Source: Glandiceps talaboti (lineage: Eukaryota > Hemichordata > Enteropneusta > Spengelidae). From it: a DNA stretch of 64,000 nucleotides. This document shows, piece by piece, positions 1 to 10,885 of the stretch (position 1 is the stretch's first letter; each line of letters begins with the position of its first letter). The notes beneath the pieces are model-generated. The model had not been told where the DNA came from. It saw nothing but the letters and a program-made list of their open reading frames with translations, and did not search any database. Position numbers and translations under genes: made by a program. The stretch spans positions 19,803,342-19,867,341 of the forward strand of contig NC_135549.1 in the NCBI RefSeq assembly GCF_964340395.1. Direction: 5' to 3'.

Positions 1-3000
1 TCAGCACTTGTAAATGTTTTGTTCTGTTTTGAAACATCTGGTGTACCGTATTTGTTCTTCCCTGCCTTATCTTTCCTTTGATTATTAGAAGCAGGGTGTA
101 TTATTTTCACTGTAATGTACATTTTTGTGCGATGGGTTGAGGCCTTAGAATTTGAAATATAATTAAGCAAACATTCCAGTATTTGGATTATTAACATGTC
201 TTCATAACGACTATTTGATAAATAACTTTGCTTGCACATAAATATTACGCACGTAACTAGGACATTACCCGGGTATTTAAAACATCGAGGAGTGGCCCAA
301 CGTAAAATGTAATTGCGTCGTTAAACTTTAATATTGAAATATTGCAGTCGAGGTTCTTACTCTCAGGGAATTGTAACTAGACTAAACATCGTTATTGCAA
401 CATAATTAAACAGTGTGATAGATAGACAGCGAAACATATAACTATTCTTCAGATAGAGGTTATATTAATAATTTCACGATCGATGAATAAAATTAGTGTA
501 TATGAAGAGGGGTGTATTCGTATTTTAATAGAAGATGCTATATATGTAAATGTGGGTTACAGGATTGCCTCTGTCTACCGGCTATTATTCACAGTGGCCA
601 TTTTGTTATTTTATACCTGCCACCTCTTCAAAACGCATTGCAAAAGTTTGGTAAAATTGTAGCCCACAAAAATAAAATAATTAAATGAGTTAAAATTATT
701 GACGTAAATTAGCATTCTATGTTAGGAGAATGTTTCAGTTTCAGATTCGAATAAAGTTTAATATAAATGGAAGGGGTGTTCTCTAGAACGGTGATATGCG
801 CTTCGCCAATTTAATATAGCATACACATAATTCATTCAACAGCATACATAAAACAAATACCAGGTGCGAATACATCGTCGATTGTTGTGTGTAATTGCGT
901 GATCGCGAGTACCGGAATTACGTGAAATATGTTAGAAGTAATGATAATTATAGAAACCGTTATGTTCCCATATTGCTGCTATAGAGAGGCACAGCGCACA
1001 AACTTCTTTCCCGGCTTTCAATATTTCAAACACACTGTCATAACCAGCTGCTGCATTTGATTTGATTAAGATATGTTATTACACTATGAAATATGCATTG
1101 CCTGGATTCTCAACGGAGTGCTTTCTGGTGTCTCCGGTCTTCTATTTTAAATGTTTAATCCTAATGTATCAGTTGTCGTTACAACACCGTTTTATGGTCT
1201 GTTAGTTTGAATTTAAGATTCGCCCCCTTGACAATTAAAATTTAATAATCATGCCATAAGATGAGTAATACAATATACCAATTGACAATGCCATAACATT
1301 ATTCAGCAAGCATCTCACATTATCAGTTCATGTTTGCCGATGTAATTTGAACGTTTGAATAGTGTATTGATGCTTTCATAACATAAACTGCTTATAAGGT
1401 TGTTATTAACATTAACGCCTTTATAAGTTTGAATATATCGCTGAGTGATATGTAAATAGTAAACATTACGTCATACTACTGAGCAAACGTGCACTCTAAT
1501 TGGACGATGACCATGACCCTGTCTAGACTTTATACGTATATAATTCATAGTGCCCAATGGACTGTTGCATTAATTTTAATGTACATTTTAACCGAATCAC
1601 ATAATTCACTAAGAATAATGAGAGCATTTGTTCAAATAGCCTCTTCTTTCAATGGAATGCATGACATAGAACTAAACGGCATGTAGTAAATCCTTATATA
1701 GCATCGGATGCATTCTGTAAGAACCCGTTTGATATAGATATTATGCAGCGATAATGATGAAACTCATTTATGAAATACACCACATGCATATGTTACTTGT
1801 GCATCTAACGTGTTTGTTAGCTTCTATTGGTGTGTAGGGGGTTATGTTTGTCTGTGTCTGTGCTAGTGCCTGTGTCTGTGTATATGTATGTGTAGACCTG
1901 TATCTGTGTGTATTACATGTATCTATGTCTGTGTCTGTTTCTGTTTCTGTCTCTGTTTCTGTGTATGTGTCTATGTCTGTAACTTTGTGACTGTAACTAA
2001 CTGTATATGTGCCTCTGTGCACATTAACTGAAACTGACGGGGGTTAATAAGAAATACACCACACCTTTGTCCTGATATATTTGACCAACATGAACGACAT
2101 ACGAATTGTGATTCACACGCCTTTCTTTGAGGGACAATAAAAGTATGAGCATTTTTATTAACTTAAAACACATACATTATACTGGTACATTTGCCGTACA
2201 GTTCAATTAAATCTACAGTTTACTGACAGATGTTTAAATTGATGTATATATAAAATTATACACGTGTTACTTACATTCAACATAAAGTATGGCGTTTCTG
2301 TGTCATACGTTTCAATATATCGGCATCGTTTGCTTTATCCCCATAAATAAGTTTTATATTTTAAAACTGAACGTATGTAAGCGATTTCATCATACGGAAA
2401 TATACTTACTGTTATTATATATATATGGACAATGAATAAATGTATTTTAAGATGCTGAGTTAATTTGATAATTAATATACACCGATTGATAATATATAAG
2501 GCAATCAATTACAACTGAAAATCACACATGAAAAAATGATTCTTCATGTAAGTTGCGAATATTATAAAGCTTTTGACTGTAATTGGTGGGTTTATGGTAT
2601 TATAATGTGTTATAAATAATCAATTCATGAATAATCAACGATTGTACGAAAACCCAAATATAATCAGACAATGCATCATGTTTTAAACGTGTTACTTTGA
2701 AATGGCTGTGCAAGAAAGAACCCGTAATGTAAATTTTGAAAATAACAGTATGGCCTACACTGTATAATCCATGATAGTAATGTGTACATATATGACATGA
2801 ATTGTCTTCTTGCAATATGTAGAATGCGTTGGATTGTGAACTCAACTCACAAATGAAAAGCGTGACTATCTTCTTGAATTGCCCTCAAATCATATTTTGC
2901 TTGACATAGACTTGATGTGTCTTTTGTTTCATCGATAGTGTGAGGGCACAATTTTAAGTTCAGAGGCATAACGTTACAATACTATCTTGCGTACTTCATG

Positions 3001-3050
3001 CAAACATTTATATTTATCTCATTTTTTTTTGCTGTATACAGTGTAAATAG
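1..3050. other. Gene-free AT-rich spacer
   Basis: Apart from the CTGTGT repeat at 1.85-1.98 kb, I see no supportable gene, RNA or transposon. Short frames are below 85 codons and lack family resemblance. Confidence 0.6.
1845..1985 (+). repeat. Imperfect CTGTGT/CTGTTT simple repeat
   Basis: About 140 bp of pyrimidine-rich variants of TCTGTG and TCTGTT interrupted by CATGTA words. A degenerate microsatellite; the minus-strand frame through it is a by-product. Confidence 0.75.
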
Positions 3051-3077
3051 CATTTTGTCAGATTTTGGACCACCAAG

Positions 3078-3097
3078 ATGTCAGTCAAGTATGAAGT
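3078..3097 (+). other. Speculative 5' coding exon start (MSVKYE) with strong donor
   Basis: CACCAAG precedes ATG at 3078, a good Kozak context (purine at -3 is A of AAG). Codons read M-S-V-K-Y-E plus two bases, then a perfect donor GTAAGT at 3098-3103. An acceptor-like TTTTGTCAG lies about 20 bp upstream (3053-3061). This could be the first coding exon of a plus-strand gene with long introns, but no downstream exon was identified. A chance match is quite possible. Confidence 0.15.
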
Positions 3098-3103
3098 GTA
3101 AGT

Positions 3104-3959
3104 GTTGTAATGATCTTACGCTGTGATATGGGTGAAGACATTCCAGTTTAATGTTTGGTAAAGTTAAGTAAACAGGACTGTAGACTTTTAACATGAAAAT
3201 CATAGATATTTAGTAATTTTCTCTACGTGACTGTTCACGTTCATGCCATTCTCCTTCACTGTAGATGATGAAAGTCCAAGGTTATGAAAACAAAATGTAT
3301 ATTAACCATGAATAGGACTTGACACTCTTTGTGTCAAAATCTCCTCGAATACAATAGACAGAGAAACAAAATTATCATTAATGAACAAAGGTAACATTTC
3401 AAACGGACGATCAAAATGTTATAAAAGTATATTTAATTTGTAACATCTGTTGTAACAATGTAGGAACAGATTTAGTGAATATGTTTCTTGATTTCTACAG
3501 AATTAGTCGCATCAAATAAAAAAAAACCCAATTAAATTGATAAAGAAATGCAAATGGTTTGAATTCTGCATACCTTTTTTGCAAACGACCAAAAATGTTA
3601 AAAGATTCCACAGTGTTACGGAAATACAAACTGATGAGTAAATCACTTGGTAAAATATTTCATTTAAAAATATAGTCAGAGGACTAATAAGCGAATACGA
3701 AATGACTGTGTTAATCAAAGGGTCTTTGATCAGAGGTACTTCTACGTCACTCTCCATTAAATATCCATCCTACCCAATGCTCTCCTAGTTTCCGTAAGGA
3801 AAATAACTACACACTTTACATTCATTCACTGTCATTTTACATATTTATATAATCGTAAAACAAAGCTTTTTATGGTTTCTTGTGGAATAAATAACTACAA
3901 ATGTTATTTTCTGTACTGTCAATTTTGATATGTATACGTGTTAGATATCAGGGTCAGAC
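3104..3959. other. Gene-free AT-rich spacer
   Basis: Nothing recognisable; the 81-codon minus frame at 3512-3757 is hydrophobic but resembles no family and sits in AT-rich DNA. Confidence 0.55.
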
Positions 3960-4990
3960 AAATTAGCCGTAAAACTAGAGGCACGGTAATTAGGTCATAT
4001 CTTAGTAATGCGCACATATCCTATGGCGATTGACGGTATAGCTTTTACTTTTAATTGGTAATTTGAATAATTAATGGTGTTCAATAATTAACAATAGCTT
4101 ACGAATGCACATCTCAAATGCCATAACATTTGGCACATGCATCAACCATAATGAAGCACGCATATTTTAGTTTCAATTTGCATAATTAAGGATTTTCGGG
4201 AATTAGGCTGTGTGTCTTAGACTTCAAATTTCAAAAACGTTTGGTACATACATATACCATAATAATGTCCCGTGACGTTTGTTGACATAGCTTTAGCTGT
4301 AGTTTTTTTAATGAATTATTTGCATAAACAAAAGATTTTAGGCAATAAGGCCGTACCTTAAGAATGAATGGTAAAAATTTATACAATTTGGTACATAAAG
4401 CAATCATAACAATGCGCATATGTCCAATGGAGTTTGTTGATGTAGTTTGTACTTTGAACGAGTTATTTGAATACTTAATGATCTGCTATTAATTCATATC
4501 TTAAGAATGCACACTTCAAACACTCCATAATTGGCAAATACATCAACTATGACAAAGCACACATATCCTATAACGTTGGCGTATTGTCGTTAGTTTTAAT
4601 GAGCAGTTTGCATAAATACTGATTCTCGACTATTAGGGTATATCTTAAGGATGTAAGCTTCAGATTTCATATACTTTGGTATACATATCAACCATAATAC
4701 TGCGCACCTACCCTCAATTTTGATGACATAGCTTTTAGTTTGAATGAGAATCATTTGTATAAATTAATGATTTTCGGCAATTTGGATGTATCTTAAGAAT
4801 GCAATAAGTATGAAAGCTTCAAATTTAATTTCATATAGTTTCATATAATTACTTTTCCTATAAAGGGTACAACATGTATAATAACCATAGCTCAGAATTT
4901 GTATTCGATCATGTACAATGTGTGTAGGAACAAAATGGTATATTTTTGCCGTCACAGTAGGCATTCCGTTTACATCTGGTATATTAGTAA
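3960..4990 (-). mobile_element. Copy A of dispersed repeat family (pearl/DINE-like), reverse orientation
   Basis: This stretch holds degenerate repeat units whose reverse complement matches the 9.6-10.7 kb array: segments such as TTTGCATAATTAAGG (about 4178), TTTGCATAAA (4318, 4609), GGTACATACATA and CTTAAGAATGCA recur at roughly 140-190 bp. The outer end at about 4958-4981 (AGGCATTCCGTTTACATCTG) matches the family terminus seen beside 36050. No end hairpin or ACAG microsatellite is visible near 3960, so the opposite end is lost or decayed. There is no coding capacity. Confidence 0.6.
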
Positions 4991-5259
4991 TCTAGCTGAT
5001 AGTCTGTCTTTTATTGAATTCTCTCAAATGTGGTTACAATAGCATTATGAACACGAAACCGTACTTAAAATAAATTTGTCAATATTCAAACATTTACAAT
5101 ATATGTATGCAAGTATTGTTTATGTAGTTTAGATAAAATGATATAATTGTCTATTTTGTTAGTATTACATTACAGATAGAAAAGTAACTATGTTTCCGTT
5201 GAAAGAATGCTACACTCAACTCTCAATAATCAAGTGTAATTTTCAAATATTAGGCGTCT

Positions 5260-5346
5260 CAACACCAACACCACCACCACCACCACCAACAACAAAAACA
5301 AAAACAAAAACAACAATAACAACAACAACAACAACAACAACAACAA

Positions 5347-5379
<33 letters not shown>

Positions 5380-5380
5380 C
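5260..5380 (+). repeat. (ACC)n-(AAC)n trinucleotide microsatellite
   Basis: Begins with ACC repeats, grades through AAAAAC into about 25 AAC units. Would encode polythreonine, but lies in no recognisable gene. Confidence 0.9.
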
Positions 5381-5399
5381 CTTTCACGCAGAATTACAT

Positions 5400-6133
5400 C
5401 AGGTGTGAATTTGTGAAAGTGTGGTGATTGCTACAATCGATTTGAGAATAAAGTTATTGATCTGTTGTCTCAGTGAGTGTTAATTCATTATAATTTTAAC
5501 AATACCGCACCTGCACTCTTCAATCAATTTACATGAAAGTGTATCTTGATATACTAGTAGTTGACATTGAAGTGTGTATGAACTCCTCTTATGTAATGAT
5601 TCTCAAAAAATAAGTTTGCTATAAATGAAGATAAATGAAGGCATTTTGTTGCAAATAACCACTGGCAACATTATCTGCATATTATCTGCATAAACTATAT
5701 CATTGAAAGACTACAAACACATTCATTAACTTTTTTTTTTTATAAATATACACTCAATATTAGAACTAATGATGTACCGCAATAATGCTTGCGCCATCTT
5801 GTTTCTTTTTTGCAAAATAGCATTGATGATTTTAAAAGGAACAGTCTTTAAAAACGTTTCATGTTCAAAGAAATTGAACATTTACTTAATGGTTCATTTT
5901 GTATCATAAATATAAGTTCTTCCATAATATTCGTGCCTGACTAACGAACATCAAATGAGTGTCATTATAATATACAACTCTTACCGTCTAAATATTTCAA
6001 TTCTGATGCATGTGAAATACTGAAAGTTAAATAGCAATGTGCAGTATGCTTAAAACACAATCATGCCTGTATATACATGGACTTAATTACGTTTACTGTC
6101 AAAGTTGTCGTCGGATACCTGTACTTTGTTACT
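5400..6133. other. Spacer downstream of the GPCR
   Basis: AT-rich with a poly-T run at 5731-5740. No gene seen. Confidence 0.6.
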
Positions 6134-6139
6134 TTTATT
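6134..6139 (-). promoter_or_regulatory. Canonical AATAAA polyadenylation signal of the GPCR gene
   Basis: On the minus strand AATAAA lies about 30 bp past the receptor's TGA stop (6171-6173). This implies a very short 3' UTR. Its position supports the frame being a transcribed gene rather than a chance ORF. No promoter motif could be defended upstream of the start. Confidence 0.5.
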
Positions 6140-6170
6140 CCCATTTTTCATCCTGTTATTGATGGTGAGT

Positions 6171-7379
6171 TCAATATTCGGATACTGCTTCTGCCGTTCG
6201 TTCACTGTTACGGTATACGCTGAACCGTTTCATTCGAAAGGAACTTCCATTTGAGTCGTATTTCTCCGACTTCATGCAAGGGCGGTGGCACACAAATGCT
6301 GAACGGAATGCGCGTCTCCTTATTTTGCTTCCAACGTTGTATAGTATAGGACTTATTGCCAGGTGAACAAGTAAAAGGAGGGTCTGTGCTGTACGCATAC
6401 ATGCCATCGTCTCTTCCCCAACAGATGCACGTTCAGATACTGTATTGTACGCCCTGATCATTTGGTTTGCCGACAAAGGAGTGAAGCATATGAAAAAAAG
6501 CAGGGTAATGGCGACGCACAAAATAAGTACGTTCCTTTCCTGTCTCCTTTTCCGACTTCTCCTCTTGTCGTCTTTTCCATGTTGACCGATTGGTCGCTTC
6601 ATCATGAAAACAGTTGAAACCACCATTGCGTAGCATACAACTACAACGATGATCGGGAACACAGTAAACGATGCAAATATAACGAGCCAAGCAATTAGGG
6701 TTAACCGACCTGTCTGGTAGTAAAAGGCACAGAGAGAGAATGTACCCATGGCTAGGCCAACAATCCACGTTGAGATCATAAGCGTAATAACTCGCCTTCG
6801 ACTTCGTAGGTTTAATACATTGGCTTTCAGTGGATGGCACACAACGATATATCTTTCTATACTTATGAGTGTGATTGTCAACAATGCTGTAACTAGAAAC
6901 AGTGGCGTAACGAAAATCCAGACCTTTGGAAATATCATAGAAATTCTCATTGATATGCTCGCTGATAGGTAACCATCCATCATAAGGCGAGATATTGCCA
7001 AATTAGTCATTTCTGCAAAGATTACCATGGTGTCAGTGGCGGCAAGGTTAATGAAGTGGTAATTTGGGATCGTATTCATTGCTCGAACTCGTGCTACGAC
7101 GAACACAAATGAAACATTCCCAACAAGAGCGATTGTACTGAGAATGGTTCTGCAGTAAAACAGAACGTTATAGTCTATCGAACAGTACTCGTTGAAATAG
7201 TAGTAGTGATTCGAATTGTTTGACGCATTGGTACTAACTTGAAAGCTATCATTATCAGACGTGTACTGGTATCCATCTCCTGCTTGATCCGCAAAACTGA
7301 TGTTGGATGTCATTGTGTCCCTATGAGTAAATAATGAAGAGAAATATTCTTTTAAAGAGAATGTCAATCCAAGTAACAC
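6171..7379 (-). CDS. Class A (rhodopsin-like) orphan GPCR, probably peptide-receptor type, single exon
   Basis: Uninterrupted 402-codon frame with seven hydrophobic segments: TM1 about 73-98 (GN at 87-88), TM2 107-130 (LAATD, D116), TM3 145-178 ending E175-R176-Y177, TM4 197-219 (W205), TM5 229-254 (P242, Y250), TM6 283-305 (CFTP at 298-301), TM7 327-348 (SPILY at 343-347), then a basic helix 8 (KIRRRAF) with C364 and C368 as possible palmitoylation sites. Met23 (codon at 7311-7313) is the likelier start: it gives a short extracellular N-terminus with sequons at N26, N51 and N54, whereas residues 1-22 form no convincing signal peptide. The basic ICL3 (KDDKRRSRKRRQ) suits G-protein coupling at the plasma membrane. 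The gene is intronless and isolated. Oddities: Pro151 stands where the conserved TM3 cysteine should be, ECL2 is very short, and ERY, CFTP and SPxxY replace DRY, CWxP and NPxxY. Family-level call is firm; ligand unknown. Confidence 0.9.
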   Translation of the reverse strand: MLLGLTFSLKEYFSSLFTHRDTMTSNISFADQAGDGYQYTSDNDSFQVSTNASNNSNHYYYFNEYCSIDYNVLFYCRTILSTIALVGNVSFVFVVARVRAMNTIPNYHFINLAATDTMVIFAEMTNLAISRLMMDGYLSASISMRISMIFPKVWIFVTPLFLVTALLTITLISIERYIVVCHPLKANVLNLRSRRRVITLMISTWIVGLAMGTFSLCAFYYQTGRLTLIAWLVIFASFTVFPIIVVVVCYAMVVSTVFMMKRPIGQHGKDDKRRSRKRRQERNVLILCVAITLLFFICFTPLSANQMIRAYNTVSERASVGEETMACMRTAQTLLLLVHLAISPILYNVGSKIRRRAFRSAFVCHRPCMKSEKYDSNGSSFRMKRFSVYRNSERTAEAVSEY

Positions 7380-7805
7380 GCTAAATCCGTCTTGCCGAAG
7401 TCAAGTAAAAATACATAAACATTCACGCGAAAAGGTACATATATATTACATTCGCACTGACGAGATATTAAATACTTCGGTTTCTGTGTAGACTTGCAAA
7501 TGTAAGACCTGCAAACCCTAAGATGACTGATCAGACAGGGAACTGACTGCTGTTCTGACGAACCCTCATTCGTTATCGTATATAAGTCAATGACACCGTA
7601 CGGAACGCTATCAAGTATGTTCATTCATTTTATGCATCATCCGTTTGGATTAAACGATAAATGTAATTGGTGGAAGCGCCCCCTAGAACAGTACTAGTAT
7701 CTAGGGCAGTTTGCTTAGTGAATTACTTCAACGGCACACTAACATGGATAATGAACTGCTTATCAATATGCCACTAGGTTGTTACGGACTTTAAATGTTA
7801 TACAT

Positions 7806-7807
7806 TT

Positions 7808-7838
<31 letters not shown>

Positions 7839-8745
7839 TTCAGGCAAACCAACGGGCATAAAGCCCATTTACAGGCACCTTTAGAAACAAATAAGGAAAA
7901 ACAAGCACTAAAAAGATAAAACAAGGGGTAGCAATAACAGAAAGAAGTGACATGACATATAAGGCAAACACAGAAATAAAAACAACAAAACAGGAAAAAA
8001 TATTAAAAACACGCAGCCTGAAGCACACGCCGAAAGGCGGAAACAGGACTAAATAAATCTATGTTTGGATTTGCTTTAAAAACGTCATTACAAGTGATTA
8101 AACATCTTAAAATCGGGGAATATTTTCTCAGATTTACTCTGGAGGCACTGATGCGAAAGATATGGTTATTACGTAGCTGTCTACTCTGTACATTAAAACA
8201 AACCTTGTACAAAATGGATGGACAATTATAGCTTGATTTGACCAGTTTGTAAACGAAAATAGCATCTAAAAACTTTCGCCTCCTCACCAGTGGGGGAAGC
8301 TTAAACCTAGCACATAGTGAATCGTAATCTGTTGAAGTATATTGCACATTTGATTTAAAACATAAAAATTTAATAAATTTCCTCTGTACACGTTCGATTT
8401 TATCAATTTGAGTTACTTGCAATGGTGACCAAATTACACTGCAGTACTCAAGATGGCTTCTAACATGGGTCACATATAAAGATCTTAATGTAGAAATGTT
8501 GGAAAAATTGGCACATGTACGTTTGATAAAACCCATCATTCTAAAAGCTTTCCTGACAATACTATCAATATGGGTGCTAAAAGACATCTGTGAAGAAAGT
8601 AGAATACCAAGATCTTTGATACTATGAACACGAACAAGGGGACCATCAGCATTACTGTAATTGTATGTAATCAGTTTCTTTTTGTTACTAAATGTAATTA
8701 CATTGCAACAGCTGGGATACATTTTAAGAACTTCTGTCATCATAT
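7806..8745 (-). mobile_element. 5'-truncated non-LTR retrotransposon (LINE) copy
   Basis: The copy comprises the C-terminal part of a reverse transcriptase ORF, a roughly 160-bp 3' UTR and a (TTTA)n tract at 7808-7842, which reads as a 3' microsatellite tail on the minus strand. Similarity stops at about 8745, so it is a dead, 5'-truncated insertion, the usual product of target-primed reverse transcription. The clade looks like the Jockey/CR1 group, judged only from the protein. I could not identify target-site duplications by eye. Confidence 0.8.
8003..8743 (-). pseudogene. C-terminal fragment of LINE reverse transcriptase
   Basis: 246 residues remain open. The order of features is that of the region after the RT catalytic motif: CNVITFSNKKK, then IKDLGILLSSQMSFSTHI, then KAFRMMGFIKR, then LYVTHVRSHLEYCSVIWSP, and a basic tail (IERVQRKFIKFL). 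These are the thumb and C-terminal hallmarks of Jockey/CR1-type LINE ORF2. The palm motifs (including xxDD), endonuclease and ORF1 are absent. The Met at 8743 is not the native start: a TGA two codons upstream and the mid-domain beginning show truncation. The frame has no internal stops, so the insertion is fairly young. It should have no function. Confidence 0.85.
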
Positions 8746-9627
8746 TTCAACCACACATTCTTTGTATGGGCACATTGATATTGTATTAATAAAAGCAAGT
8801 AAAATTCACAGGGTTTTAAAGCTATAACGTGATAAACATAGAGAGCCTTTTTTGAATATATTTCGTTTTTGTTCTTGCTAAGTTAAGAGAAATTGATATA
8901 TAAGATGAACATATAACTGCAAATGTATGCGTCTATTATTTATGATTTTTGACATAGTAAATTTAATTTTATATTTGATAACCCTACCCAGGTTATTTTT
9001 GTCAGTTTTACTAAACAGATGCACTAATAAATAGTTATCATCGTTTGAAATAATATATTAATCATACATGATATATAAATCTATGACAAATTTATAACCA
9101 AATTACTGATCATTCAATACTTACAATTGGTGATAAAAAGTTTCTGAAAAAACAATCAATATCAAAATGTCTCTAGGCTGAACCCCATCGCGTTTCTAAT
9201 AGTTAACATTGACAATACACAGAAACTACATAACTTACAGAGATTTGACGTAAAAATATAATATAATCGTTTATACTTCAGCGATGAGAACCCAAAGTCT
9301 GAAGAGTTACCGACATTAGGCGATTGACCAATCAGCGGGTGGAGAAGAACCTAAAGTGACTGAGTGATATAAGTCGTAAGAACCAAAGTGGTAAATAATT
9401 TAGCTTGTGAAACAACAGGAACAGATTTTTCGTGCCGATAGTGAAAGATTGTTAACAAGGAAGAAGATAAAAGAATGGCACAGATGTTACGGAGATAAAA
9501 CATCCATTAACTGTACCGAAGACGTAAATAAATACCACTGGGGGTAGCAGGCCATGAAATGTAACGGATAGGTCCTATATGTAGCTTTTTGTATGAGTTA
9601 AATTAGTAAAAGTGTTAATGCATAGTG
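8746..9627. other. Spacer between LINE and copy B
   Basis: No gene or repeat could be supported. Confidence 0.6.
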
Positions 9628-10885
9628 TTACCAGATTTAAACTGAATGCCTCCCGTAAGGGAATCACTAATTATGCAAATAACTCATTAAAATTTTAAAA
9701 AAATATCGTAACAGGCTTTGTTTTTGGACAAGCATGCTTTCTTAAGTTAATGTATGTGCCAAATTATACGGAATTTGAAGTGTGCTTGATACTGCTTAAC
9801 TACTGAATATCGTTCATTATTCCAAATACTCATTAAAAGGTAAAAGTTGTAGCAACAATCTTCATAGGACAGGTGCGTATTATTATGGTTGATATATGTA
9901 TCATAGTATACGAAATTTGAAGCTTGCATTTTTAAGATACAACGTAGTTACCTAAAATCATTAATTATGCAATAGCACCAAATTTTATAGGACGTACCTG
10001 CTTTGTTGTGGTTAACATTATGTACTAATTTGTACTGAAATTGAAGTATGCAGTCTTGAGATATAGCTAATTACCGAAAATCATTATTCATGCAAATTAT
10101 TCATGAACACTGTAAGGTATATCAATTAACTATATAGGAAATACACAATTTGTTATGGTTAATGTATGTACTGAATTGTATTGTAATTGAAGTATGCAAT
10201 CGTAAGATATAGCCTAATTACCTAAAATCATTAATTATGCAAATTATTCATCAAAACTAAACTATATCAACAATTTTATAGGACATATCCGCTTTGTTAT
10301 GGTTAACATATGTACTAATTTGTATTGAAATTGAAGCATGCAGTCTTAAGATATAGCCTAATTACCGAAAATCATTAATTATGCAAATTATTCATTAACA
10401 CTGTAAGGTACATCAACTAACTTTATAGGACATACACAATTTGTTATGGTTAATGTATGTACTGAATTGTATTGAAATTGAAGTATGCAGTCGTAAGATA
10501 TAGCCTAATTACCAAAAATAATTAATTATGCAAATTATTTGTTAGCGCTGTAAGTTACATCATCAAATTTTATAGGACAAATGTATGTTGTTATAACGAA
10601 TATACTAAATTATATTGAAATTGAAGTATGCAGTCTTAAGATATTGCTTAATTATTTGATTTCATTAATATGCTAATTTCTCTAATTAAACATTAACCGA
10701 TATGGCTGAAAACCTTATCAGATCTAGCTATTACCCTAAAGATTATATATTCTAAATTTCATTACAATTGAGACAGCCGAATTCTAGAAAATGATGACAC
10801 AGACACACAGACAGAGACAGACAGACAGACACACAGACGGACATTTGTATTTTAATATCTCCCGTACCCTTACGGGAGGTAAAAA
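9628..10885 (+). mobile_element. Copy B (best preserved) of dispersed repeat family: tandem units, ACAG microsatellite, end hairpin
   Basis: The left terminus reads TACCAGATTTAAACTGAATG followed by CCTCCCGTAAGGG (9649-9661). The core is about seven degenerate units spaced 144-147 bp. A tract rich in ACAG follows (10798-10845, ending in ACGG). The right end is a perfect 8-bp stem with a 4-base loop, CTCCCGTA/TACGGGAG at 10859-10878, then GTAAAAATG. Both ends carry the CTCCCGTA word. A modular layout of terminus, tandem core, tetranucleotide microsatellite and palindrome is what is described for bivalve pearl and DINE-1/Helentron-associated elements. The family assignment is an inference from architecture only. 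It has no ORF and must be non-autonomous. Confidence 0.75.
9660..10700 (+). repeat. Degenerate tandem array, period about 145 bp, with ATGCAAAT octamers
   Basis: The octamer ATGCAAAT starts at 9673, 10090, 10237, 10381 and 10528; the last three intervals are 147, 144 and 147 bp. Around it each unit repeats GTTATGGTTAAT, ATGTACTRAATT, ATTGAAATTGAAG, TATAGCCTAATTACC and TTTATAGGACATA. The two units between 9680 and 10090 have lost or altered the octamer (ATGCAATA near 9967). The array is internal to copy B. Confidence 0.8.

Noticed and set aside
6208-6972. Other frames over the GPCR (64, 135 and 74 codons)
   Set aside because: Shadow frames of the receptor gene.
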